Below, one piece after another: positions 6,514-11,510 of a stretch of DNA of 11,510 nucleotides. Location: assembly GCA_009925955.1 (NCBI GenBank), contig RFPX01000024.1, forward strand, positions 1-11,510, read 5' to 3'. Made by a program: the position numbers and the translations under genes. Source of the stretch: Betaproteobacteria bacterium (GTDB taxonomy: Bacteria; Pseudomonadota; Gammaproteobacteria; Burkholderiales; Burkholderiaceae_C). How positions within the stretch are numbered: position 1 is the stretch's first letter; every line of letters starts with the position of its first letter. Below the pieces are notes generated by a model, which saw only the letters and a list, made by a program, of their open reading frames with translations, was not told the DNA's origin and did not search any database.

Positions 6514-7407
6514 ATGAAACTCTTGAGCTCCCTGCGCCTGCGCGCGGCGATGCTGTCGGCGCTGATGCTGCTGACCATCCTGGCGCTGTGGCACGCCGGT
6601 ACGGCGCCCAGGGCCACCGTGCCCAACACGGCCGCGGTGATCCAACTGACCCCCGAACAGATCGAGTACGCCAAGCTCATGGGCAAGGACCCGGCTGCGG
6701 TGGCCGCTGGTGAGTCCAAAAAGGCCGACGGCTTTCCCACGCCCGCGCAACTGTGGAAGGCCGTGGCCACCAACCTGGCCGACCCGTTCTATGACAACGG
6801 CCCGAACGACAAGGGCATCGGCATCCAGCTGGCCCACTCTCTGGCGCGGGTGGGCTTGGGCTTCGCCATCGCGGCAGCGGTGGCGATTCCCTTGGGCTTC
6901 GTCATCGGGATGAGCCCCTTGCTTTACCGAGCGCTGGACCCCTTTATCCAAGTGCTCAAGCCGATCTCACCCTTGGCCTGGATGCCGCTGGCGCTCTACA
7001 CCATCAAGGACTCCGGCATCTCGGGCATCTTCGTGATCTTCATCTGCTCGGTGTGGCCGATGCTGATCAACACGGCGTTTGGGGTGGCGGGTGTGCGGCG
7101 CGATTGGCTCAACGTGGCCAAGACTTTGGAGGTCAGCCCCTTGCGCAAGGCCTTTCAGGTGATCCTGCCGGCCGCGGCTCCCACCATCCTCACCGGCATG
7201 CGCATCTCCATGGGCATCGCCTGGCTGGTGATCGTGGCCGCTGAAATGCTGGTGGGGGGAACGGGCGTGGGCTACTTCGTTTGGAACGAATGGAACAACC
7301 TGGCCCTGACCAATGTGATCTTTGCCATCCTCGTGATCGGCGTGGTGGGCATGCTGCTCGATGCGCTGTTCGCCCAAGCCCAAAAGGCGGTGACCTATGT
7401 CGACTGA
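6514..7407 (+). CDS. cynB: ABC transporter permease, NrtB family
   Basis: This is the inner-membrane channel subunit of the same importer, in the NrtB/SsuC/TauC-type permease family. The 297 residues start with a membrane helix (about 11-28). An extended loop of roughly 75 residues (30-105), typical of NrtB proteins, follows. Further helices lie near 107-134, 150-163, 168-190, 228-248 and 268-290. The ATPase-contact loop (EAA-like) is visible around residues 201-222, with TLEVSPLRKAFQVILPAAAP. The gene begins 41 bases after the binding-protein stop and overlaps the ATPase gene by 11 bases, which suggests translational coupling. No strong Shine-Dalgarno precedes the ATG. Specificity is set by the binding protein, so cyanate is inferred from context. 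Confidence 0.88.
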   Translation: MKLLSSLRLRAAMLSALMLLTILALWHAGTAPRATVPNTAAVIQLTPEQIEYAKLMGKDPAAVAAGESKKADGFPTPAQLWKAVATNLADPFYDNGPNDKGIGIQLAHSLARVGLGFAIAAAVAIPLGFVIGMSPLLYRALDPFIQVLKPISPLAWMPLALYTIKDSGISGIFVIFICSVWPMLINTAFGVAGVRRDWLNVAKTLEVSPLRKAFQVILPAAAPTILTGMRISMGIAWLVIVAAEMLVGGTGVGYFVWNEWNNLALTNVIFAILVIGVVGMLLDALFAQAQKAVTYVD

Positions 7408-8344
7408 ACGCGATCAGCTCTACCTGCAGGTGCAGGGCTTGGGCAAGACGTACCCGGGCTCCAGCGAGCCGGTTTTCGATCAGGTCAACTTCGACATCGC
7501 CCGTGGCGAGTTCGTGTGCATCATCGGCCACAGCGGTTGCGGCAAGACCACGATCCTGAACGTGCTGGCCGGCCTGGAAGAGGCCAGCCAGGGCACCGTG
7601 ATCATGGACAACCGTGAGGTCTATGGGCCCAGCTTGGAGCGCGGGGTGGTGTTCCAAAGCCACGCCTTGATGCCCTGGCTCACCGTGCGGCAAAACGTGG
7701 CCTTTGCCGTCAAGAGCCGTTGGCCGCAGTGGTCGGCTGCACAGCTCAACCAGCAGGTGGAAAAGTACGTCGACATGGTGGGCCTGTCCCCTGCGATCGA
7801 CAAGAAGCCATCGCAGTTGTCGGGAGGCATGAAGCAGCGCGTGGGCATTGCACGTGCCTTTGCAATCGAGCCCAAGATGCTGCTGCTGGACGAACCTTTC
7901 GGCGCACTGGATGCGCTCACGCGCGGCACGATCCAGGACGAGCTGCTCAAGATCTGCTCGGCCACGCGCCAAACCGTGTTCATGATCACCCACGATGTGG
8001 ACGAAGCCATCCTGTTGGCCGACAAGATCCTGCTGATGAGCAATGGCCCGGTGGCCCGCGTGGCCGAGGTGGTGCGCAACACGCTGCCGCGCGAACGCCA
8101 ACGCGCCACGCTGCACCACGAGCCGGGCTTTTACGAGCTGCGCAACCACCTCGTGGACTTCCTGGTGAGCCGGTCCAAGGACCTGTCGCGGGGCCGCGCC
8201 CCGGCGCATCCGCCCGAAGTGCGGCCGGCCGACGTGGCGCGCCGGTCTGCCGGATTGGCCGTTGAAGAAGCCAAGCCTGCCAACGACGCCCCAGGGCCCA
8301 TGGGCATCACCCCCGCTGGCACGCCGCTTCAACGCGTGGCCTGA
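7397..8344 (+). CDS. cynD: ABC transporter ATP-binding protein, NrtD family
   Basis: This is the cytoplasmic ATPase that drives the importer. All nucleotide-binding motifs are intact: Walker A GHSGCGKTT (44-52), Q-loop Q87, signature LSGGMKQR (141-148), Walker B MLLLDEP (161-167), D-loop GALD (169-172) and H-loop H199. The core matches NrtD/SsuB/TauB ATPases. At 315 residues the chain is longer than the usual 250-270, because a Pro/Ala/Arg-rich tail follows residue 255. That tail shows no recognisable regulatory domain. Its start overlaps the permease stop (7397-7407), and cyanase begins 41 bases after its stop, so one transcript is expected. Nitrate and cyanate transporters share this architecture, so the cyanate assignment rests on the adjacent cynS. 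Confidence 0.9.
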   Translation: MSTERDQLYLQVQGLGKTYPGSSEPVFDQVNFDIARGEFVCIIGHSGCGKTTILNVLAGLEEASQGTVIMDNREVYGPSLERGVVFQSHALMPWLTVRQNVAFAVKSRWPQWSAAQLNQQVEKYVDMVGLSPAIDKKPSQLSGGMKQRVGIARAFAIEPKMLLLDEPFGALDALTRGTIQDELLKICSATRQTVFMITHDVDEAILLADKILLMSNGPVARVAEVVRNTLPRERQRATLHHEPGFYELRNHLVDFLVSRSKDLSRGRAPAHPPEVRPADVARRSAGLAVEEAKPANDAPGPMGITPAGTPLQRVA

Positions 8345-8373
8345 CTTTTCGAATCCCCCCATCATTCAACACT

Positions 8374-8377
8374 GGAG
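8374..8377 (+). promoter_or_regulatory. Ribosome binding site for cyanase (GTG start)
   Basis: GGAG lies eight bases before a GTG at 8386. It supports that non-ATG start, from which the protein aligns with the N-terminal helix expected of cyanases. Confidence 0.65.
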
Positions 8378-8385
8378 CTCATCAC

Positions 8386-8829
8386 GTGAACCGCAACGAC
8401 GTCACCGAGAAGATCATCACCGTCAAGGTGTCCAAAGGCATCAAATGGGAGACCGTGGCCAAGAAAGTCGGCGAGTCCAAGGAATGGACCACGGCGCTGT
8501 GCCTGGGCCAGATGACGGCCACGCCCGAGCAGGCCAAGGCTGTGGGCAAGGTCTTTGGGCTGACCGCCGAAGAGCAGAAGTGGCTGCAGGTGGTGCCCTA
8601 CAAGGGCTCCCTGCCCACGCCGGTGCCCACCGATCCGCTGATCTACCGTTGGTACGAAATCGTCAGTGTCTATGGCACCACGATCAAGGAACTCATCCAC
8701 GAAGAGTTCGGCGACGGCATCATGAGCGCCATTGACTTCTCGATGGACATTCAGCGCCAGCCGGATCCCAAGGGTGATCGGGTCAACGTGGTGCTGTCGG
8801 GCAAGTTCCTGCCCTACAAGACCTACTGA
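8386..8829 (+). CDS. cynS: Cyanate hydratase (cyanase)
   Basis: Cyanase is a cytoplasmic decameric enzyme. It converts cyanate and bicarbonate to carbamate and CO2, and the carbamate then decays to ammonia and a second CO2. At 147 residues this protein is slightly shorter than the E. coli enzyme. The N-terminal helical, HTH-like domain covers about residues 1-75. The catalytic domain carries the three active-site residues as R88, E91 and S114, in LIYRWYEIV and GIMSAIDF, with the same spacing as R96, E99 and S122 of E. coli. The C-terminus ends in a LSGKFLPYKTY segment typical of the family. Translation begins at GTG. It is the last gene of the NtrC/sigma-54 operon, so it lets the cell use imported cyanate as a nitrogen source, or detoxify it, during nitrogen limitation. 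No cynT-type beta-carbonic anhydrase accompanies it. Confidence 0.96.
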   Translation: MNRNDVTEKIITVKVSKGIKWETVAKKVGESKEWTTALCLGQMTATPEQAKAVGKVFGLTAEEQKWLQVVPYKGSLPTPVPTDPLIYRWYEIVSVYGTTIKELIHEEFGDGIMSAIDFSMDIQRQPDPKGDRVNVVLSGKFLPYKTY

Positions 8830-8838
8830 GACGGGCGT

Positions 8839-10041
8839 TCACGGCGGTGGGCGCTGGCCTTGCGGCCACAAAGCCCACATCTGCAGCCGGCCCTTGAGCC
8901 GGCCGGCCAACTCGCCGGCCTCATCTCCCCAGCCCCAGAAGTAGTCGCCCCGCACGGCGCCCACGATGGCGCTGCCCGTGTCCTGCGCCACCACCGCGCG
9001 TTGCAGCACAGGGGCCCCGATGGGGCCAGGGCTGTGGATCCACACCGCGGTGCCGTAGGGCACGCTGCTGGGGTCCACCGCGATCGAGCGCTGGGGGCTC
9101 AAGGGAACGCCCATGGCCCCGCGAGGCCCCACCCTGGGGTCCGTGAGGGCCTCTTCCTGAAAGAACACCACCCTCGGGTTCTTCCACAGCAGCTCCTGCA
9201 GGCGTTTGGGGTTGCGCTGGACCCAGGCCTTGATGCCGGGCCAGCCGGCTTGAGCCGCCGGGAGCTGCCCGGTTTCGATCAGCCAGCGGCCGACCGAGCC
9301 ATAGGGGTGGTCGTTGTGGCCCGCAAAGGTCAGGCGCACGGTGTGCCGGCGGCCATCCGCTTCGGTGATGGTCAGCCGGCCTGACCCCTGGATCTGCAGC
9401 ACCAGCGCGTCAATCGGGTCGCGCAGGTACGCCAGCTCACGCCCCTTGAGGGCGGCGCGTGCCTCGCGCACGGACTCCAACTGCTGTCGCGTCCAGTAGG
9501 GCCGGCGTTGAGCCAGATCAGCCGGCGGTCGGTGCAGTGGATACGCAAACTCGGCGTTCGCATGCCGCCGCGCCTCGAAGTGGGGCTCGTAGTAGCCGGT
9601 CAACAATCCCTCACGCCCGCCGCCTCGGTCTTCGATCCGCCAGGGGCTCAGGTGCTGCACCATCCACAAGCGCACGCTGTGGTGGTCGTCGGCATCGAGC
9701 CGGGCCGCCTGCTCGCAGGCCACGCGCCAAGCGGCGCCGGCTCGTGGGCAAGACGCGCGCAGCGCCGGCAGCACCTCGCCCACCGCGTCCTGCTGAAAGC
9801 CCGGCAGCTCATCCCAGTTCACCCGCACCCACACCGCGCCTCGGCGCTCAGCACGCTCGCCCTCAAGGCTGCCACCCGCCATGGCCCCTGGAGCGGCGGG
9901 GCCTGTCGCTGTGCTGGGCGCCTGCGTGCCAGACGGCACGGTCTGCGCCGCAGGCTGCGCTGGCCGCGGGTTGGAGCCGCAGCCCAGCAAAGCCGCCAAC
10001 AGGCCCAGGCTGCAGAGGGTCCAGCCCACACGCCGGCGCAT
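8839..10041 (-). CDS. mltA: Membrane-bound lytic murein transglycosylase A
   Basis: MltA cleaves the glycan strands of peptidoglycan to 1,6-anhydromuropeptides and is anchored in the outer membrane as a lipoprotein. From the ATG at 10041 the protein has 400 residues. It opens with a lipoprotein signal, MRRRVGWTLCSLGLLAALLGC, in which C21 would be lipidated. The MltA domain includes GYYEP (149-153) and DPIDALVLQIQGSGRL (208-223). The C-terminal 3D double-psi barrel spans about 305-370, with GAMGVPLSP (308-316), AVDPSSVPYG (321-330) and AQDTGSAI...GDYFWGWG (353-372), which carries the conserved aspartates. The upstream reading frame is open to 10284, but those 81 residues lack family features and would bury the signal peptide, so the shorter start is chosen. 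An AGGA lies nine bases before it. The 3' end is nine bases from the end of convergent cynS. Confidence 0.92.
   Translation of the reverse strand: MRRRVGWTLCSLGLLAALLGCGSNPRPAQPAAQTVPSGTQAPSTATGPAAPGAMAGGSLEGERAERRGAVWVRVNWDELPGFQQDAVGEVLPALRASCPRAGAAWRVACEQAARLDADDHHSVRLWMVQHLSPWRIEDRGGGREGLLTGYYEPHFEARRHANAEFAYPLHRPPADLAQRRPYWTRQQLESVREARAALKGRELAYLRDPIDALVLQIQGSGRLTITEADGRRHTVRLTFAGHNDHPYGSVGRWLIETGQLPAAQAGWPGIKAWVQRNPKRLQELLWKNPRVVFFQEEALTDPRVGPRGAMGVPLSPQRSIAVDPSSVPYGTAVWIHSPGPIGAPVLQRAVVAQDTGSAIVGAVRGDYFWGWGDEAGELAGRLKGRLQMWALWPQGQRPPP
8848..8877. terminator. Two-part hairpin at the cynS/mltA convergence
   Basis: TGGGC (8848-8852) pairs with GCCCA (8873-8877), and inside it TGGCC (8855-8859) pairs with GGCCA (8864-8868) around the loop TTGC. 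The structure lies 18 bases past the cynS stop and inside the 3' end of mltA. No T-run follows on either strand, so it is a possible bidirectional or Rho-assisted end point only. Confidence 0.3.
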
Positions 10042-10048
10042 GCTTGGG

Positions 10049-10060
10049 TATCCTGCAACC
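10049..10060 (+). promoter_or_regulatory. Possible -10 box just before the small ORF
   Basis: TATCCT (10049-10054) ends six bases before the ATG at 10061, with no Shine-Dalgarno between. If used, the transcript would start at or near the A of the start codon, meaning a leaderless mRNA. No clear -35 is visible. The segment also contains, on the other strand, the AGGA ribosome site of mltA. Confidence 0.25.
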
Positions 10061-10198
10061 ATGTGGATCTTGCTGCTCGAAGCCCTGGGGGCGCTGGCCT
10101 TGTTGGCGTTCATCGTGTGGTGGACGATGTTTTCGGGTCGACGGCGGGGCGAGTGGCAGCCCAAAGACGGCCCCGAAGACCCCCCGCCCAAGGCCTGA
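10061..10198 (+). CDS. Small single-pass membrane protein, 45 residues
   Basis: I do not recognise a named family. The ORF encodes one hydrophobic helix (about residues 2-24, ILLLEALGALALLAFIVWW at its core), with a glutamate at position 7 inside it. A basic RRR (27-29) and a Pro/Asp/Lys-rich tail follow, which by the positive-inside rule places the tail in the cytoplasm. It lies between mltA and apaG, where my recollection is that related Burkholderiales also carry a short hypothetical ORF. The start is 19 bases from the divergent mltA start and has no Shine-Dalgarno. The composition and a well-formed hairpin right after the stop suggest it is real. Its role is unknown. Confidence 0.6.
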   Translation: MWILLLEALGALALLAFIVWWTMFSGRRRGEWQPKDGPEDPPPKA

Positions 10199-10218
10199 TC
10201 AGGCCCACCGCCTTGGGC
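10186..10218. terminator. Bidirectional hairpin between the small ORF and apaG
   Basis: GCCCAAGGC (10186-10194) and GCCTTGGGC (10210-10218) form a perfect 9-bp stem with a 15-base loop. An alternative inner 14-bp palindrome, GGCCTGATCAGGCC (10192-10205), overlaps the small ORF's stop. The structure sits between two converging genes, so it can serve both, although no T-run follows on either strand. Confidence 0.55.
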
Positions 10219-10225
10219 CCGGGCT

Positions 10226-10612
10226 TCAATGCAGGGCCTGTGGCGGCGCCAGCATGAACTCGCCGACGTCCGTCTCAAAGGCATGGGCGTGTTCGGTCAT
10301 GCAGTAGAACGTGCCCCGCATCGTGCCCATCGGCGTTTCCAAGCGCACCCAGCTCGTGTATTCGAACTGCTCGCCGGGCCTGAGCACCGGTTGATGCCCC
10401 ACCACCGCCAAGCCCCGGACCTCCTCGGTCTGGCCGTGGCCATTGGTGATCAGCCACCGCCGCGCCACCAACTGGCCCGTGACCTCACCGGTGTTGACGA
10501 TGGTCACGGTGTAGGCATAGGCGTGCACGCCCTGTTGCGGGTCGGATTGGTCGGGCAGGTGTTGAACCTTCACCGAACAGCTGAACTGCCCCGTCGCATC
10601 GTCTTTGCTCAT
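10226..10612 (-). CDS. apaG: ApaG/Co2+-Mg2+ efflux-associated family protein
   Basis: ApaG is a small immunoglobulin-like beta-sandwich protein, historically linked to cobalt resistance and magnesium efflux, with its biochemical role still unclear. The 128 residues match the family length. Recognisable parts are HAYAYTVTIVNTG (30-42), LVARRWLITNGHG (48-60), VVGHQPVLRPGEQFEYTSW (70-88) and the C-terminal PMGTMRGTFYCMTEHAHAFE (94-113), which closely follows the family pattern of a glycine-rich turn then an acidic end. The open frame continues far upstream on the minus strand through the rpe gene, but that part is an antisense shadow. The ATG at 10612 is the family-consistent start. It is divergent from rpe across only 36 bases and has no Shine-Dalgarno. 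Confidence 0.94.
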   Translation of the reverse strand: MSKDDATGQFSCSVKVQHLPDQSDPQQGVHAYAYTVTIVNTGEVTGQLVARRWLITNGHGQTEEVRGLAVVGHQPVLRPGEQFEYTSWVRLETPMGTMRGTFYCMTEHAHAFETDVGEFMLAPPQALH

Positions 10613-10620
10613 GGCAGCCG

Positions 10621-10642
10621 ATTCTAGGCACCGACCTAGAAT
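10621..10642. promoter_or_regulatory. Symmetric divergent promoter palindrome (apaG/rpe)
   Basis: ATTCTAGG (10621-10628) and CCTAGAAT (10635-10642) are perfect 8-bp arms around CACCGA. Each arm contains TAGAAT, one mismatch from the -10 consensus TATAAT, pointing outward. The plus-strand copy ends six bases before the rpe ATG, and the minus-strand copy ends eight bases before the apaG ATG. Neither gene has a Shine-Dalgarno, so both may be transcribed as leaderless mRNAs. No good -35 boxes are visible. The palindrome could instead, or also, be an operator. Confidence 0.5.
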
Positions 10643-10648
10643 GAAACG

Positions 10649-11335
10649 ATGAGCACCGCGCGCACCTACCGCATCGCCCCGTCCATCCTGTCGGCCGACT
10701 TTGCCCAGCTCGGCACCGAGGTTCGCCGCGTCATCGACGCGGGTGCCGACTGGATCCACTTCGATGTGATGGACAACCACTATGTGCCCAACCTCACCTT
10801 TGGGCCCATGGTCTGTGAGGCCTTGCGGCCCCATGCGGTCAAGGCCGACGGCACTCGGGTGCCCATCGATGTGCACCTGATGGTGCAACCAGTGGACGCC
10901 TTGGCCCAGGCCTTCGCAAAGGCCGGCGCCGACCTCATCAGTTTTCACCCCGATGCCAGCGCCCATGTCGACCGCACGCTGCAGCTCATCAAGGCCGCAG
11001 GCTGTCAGGCGGGGCTCACCTTCAACCCGGCCATGCCCCTGGATGTCCTGGAGTGGGTGCTCGACAAGGTGGACCTGGTGCTGCTGATGAGCGTCAACCC
11101 CGGCTTCGGGGGCCAGTCCTTCATCGACAGCGCGCTGCGCAAGTGCGAAAAGGTACGACGCTTGATCGAGGCCAGCGGCCGCGACATTCGGCTGGAGGTG
11201 GACGGCGGCATCAAGGTGGACAACATCCGCCGTGTGGCCGATGCGGGCGCCGACACCTTCGTGGCCGGCAGTGCCATCTTTGGGCAGCCGGATTACAAGG
11301 CCGTCATTCAGGCGATGCGGGCGCAACTGGCCTGA
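10649..11335 (+). CDS. rpe: Ribulose-phosphate 3-epimerase
   Basis: Rpe interconverts ribulose 5-phosphate and xylulose 5-phosphate in the pentose phosphate pathway, and in the Calvin cycle where present. It is a cytoplasmic metal-dependent TIM barrel. The 228 residues match the family. Visible motifs are IAPSILSADF (9-18), HFDVMDNHYVPNLTFGP (37-53) with H37 and D39, DVHLMV (74-79) with H76, SFHPDAS (98-104), LLMSVNPGFGGQSF (145-158), VDGGI (184-188) with D185, and the phosphate-binding GSAIFG (207-212). The metal ligands and the two catalytic aspartates (D39 and D185) are present. The ATG at 10649 leaves the usual short N-terminus, and no Shine-Dalgarno precedes it. Its last 32 bases overlap, on the opposite strand, the end of the carbonic-anhydrase-like gene. 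Confidence 0.97.
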   Translation: MSTARTYRIAPSILSADFAQLGTEVRRVIDAGADWIHFDVMDNHYVPNLTFGPMVCEALRPHAVKADGTRVPIDVHLMVQPVDALAQAFAKAGADLISFHPDASAHVDRTLQLIKAAGCQAGLTFNPAMPLDVLEWVLDKVDLVLLMSVNPGFGGQSFIDSALRKCEKVRRLIEASGRDIRLEVDGGIKVDNIRRVADAGADTFVAGSAIFGQPDYKAVIQAMRAQLA

Positions 11336-11510
11336 GCGTGTCCCGGTAAACCCGGCTGCGGGCCACATACAGCTGCGCACTGCGCAGCAAGCCCTGCACC
11401 TGCTCGGGCGTCAGGTTGCGCGCCACCTTGGCTGGGCTGCCGATGATCAGGCTGTGATCGGGAAACACCTTGCCCTCGGTCACCAGGGCACCGGCGCCCA
11501 CCAGGCAACC
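11304..11510 (-). CDS. Gamma-carbonic anhydrase family protein (C-terminal part)
   Basis: This is the 3' end of a gene that enters from beyond the right edge. The 68 visible residues begin GCLVGAGALVTEGK and continue through a SLIIGSPAKVARNL segment. This is the last coils of a left-handed beta-helix followed by the C-terminal helix, as in the YrdA/PaaY/CaiE type of gamma-carbonic anhydrase-like proteins. The metal-binding histidines would lie upstream, outside the window, so catalytic competence cannot be judged. The stop (TGA at 11306-11304) lies inside the 3' end of rpe, giving a 32-base tail-to-tail overlap. The true start is not in the window. Confidence 0.85.
   Translation of the reverse strand, partial: GCLVGAGALVTEGKVFPDHSLIIGSPAKVARNLTPEQVQGLLRSAQLYVARSRVYRDTLRPVAPASPE

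Noticed and set aside
5009..8829. Taurine or alkanesulfonate (tauABC/ssuABC) transporter for the central operon
   Set aside because: The binding protein has NrtA/CmpA-type sequence and a Tat motif, the permease has the NrtB-type long first loop, and the operon ends in cyanase with no sulfonate-cleaving enzyme.
10042..10284. 81-residue N-terminal extension of MltA from a start at 10284
   Set aside because: It would place the lipoprotein signal peptide in the middle of the protein and overlap the small membrane ORF. A ribosome site is present before 10041.
10613..11380. Upstream continuation of the apaG reading frame to 11380
   Set aside because: This part is antisense to rpe, which is unmistakable. 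The ApaG family length is met from the ATG at 10612.

Overview
The window is about 65% G+C chromosomal DNA. Its gene set looks like a Burkholderiales betaproteobacterium, in the broad Comamonadaceae/Sphaerotilaceae range. The pointers are a fused 1197-residue indolepyruvate oxidoreductase divergent from an Lrp/AsnC regulator, a neighbouring mltA - small membrane ORF - apaG - rpe cluster, and a nitrate/cyanate-type ABC transporter linked to cyanase. I see no rRNA, tRNA, insertion sequence, phage gene, CRISPR array or toxin-antitoxin pair.

Left block (1-4778): on the minus strand, a large TPP- and Fe-S-dependent 2-oxoacid oxidoreductase (592-4185) is followed 58 bp downstream by a cytochrome b561 (6-533), which ends in an ATGA-type overlap with a gene that leaves the window. 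Divergent from the oxidoreductase is an Lrp/AsnC regulator (4305-4778). The 119-bp gap between them carries two small dyads that are candidate operators. The likely theme is aromatic or branched amino-acid catabolism through 2-oxoacids, under local Lrp-type control.

Central block (4779-8829): a four-gene plus-strand operon encodes an NrtA/CmpA-type substrate-binding protein with a Tat motif, an inner-membrane permease, an ABC ATPase and cyanase. The 230-bp region in front of it holds a near-consensus sigma-54 promoter (4950-4965), a strong NtrC-type palindrome (4871-4887), a weaker NtrC-like site (4807-4823) and an unassigned perfect palindrome (4829-4845). Together these describe a nitrogen-limitation-induced system that imports cyanate, and possibly nitrate, and converts cyanate plus bicarbonate to ammonia and CO2.

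Right block (8839-11510): mltA (minus strand, lytic transglycosylase lipoprotein) is divergent from a 45-residue membrane microprotein whose start codon is only 19 nt away. That ORF converges with apaG across a strong hairpin. apaG and rpe diverge from a 36-bp gap holding a perfect palindrome whose two arms each read as a -10 box (TAGAAT) just before an SD-less ATG, which suggests leaderless transcripts. rpe overlaps, tail to tail, the end of a gamma-carbonic-anhydrase-like gene that runs off the right edge.

The protein families here are all recognisable. I do not see a wholly new system. The points most worth following are the regulatory architecture of the cyanate operon, the unusual N-terminal extension of its binding protein, and the compact, possibly leaderless divergent promoters on the right.
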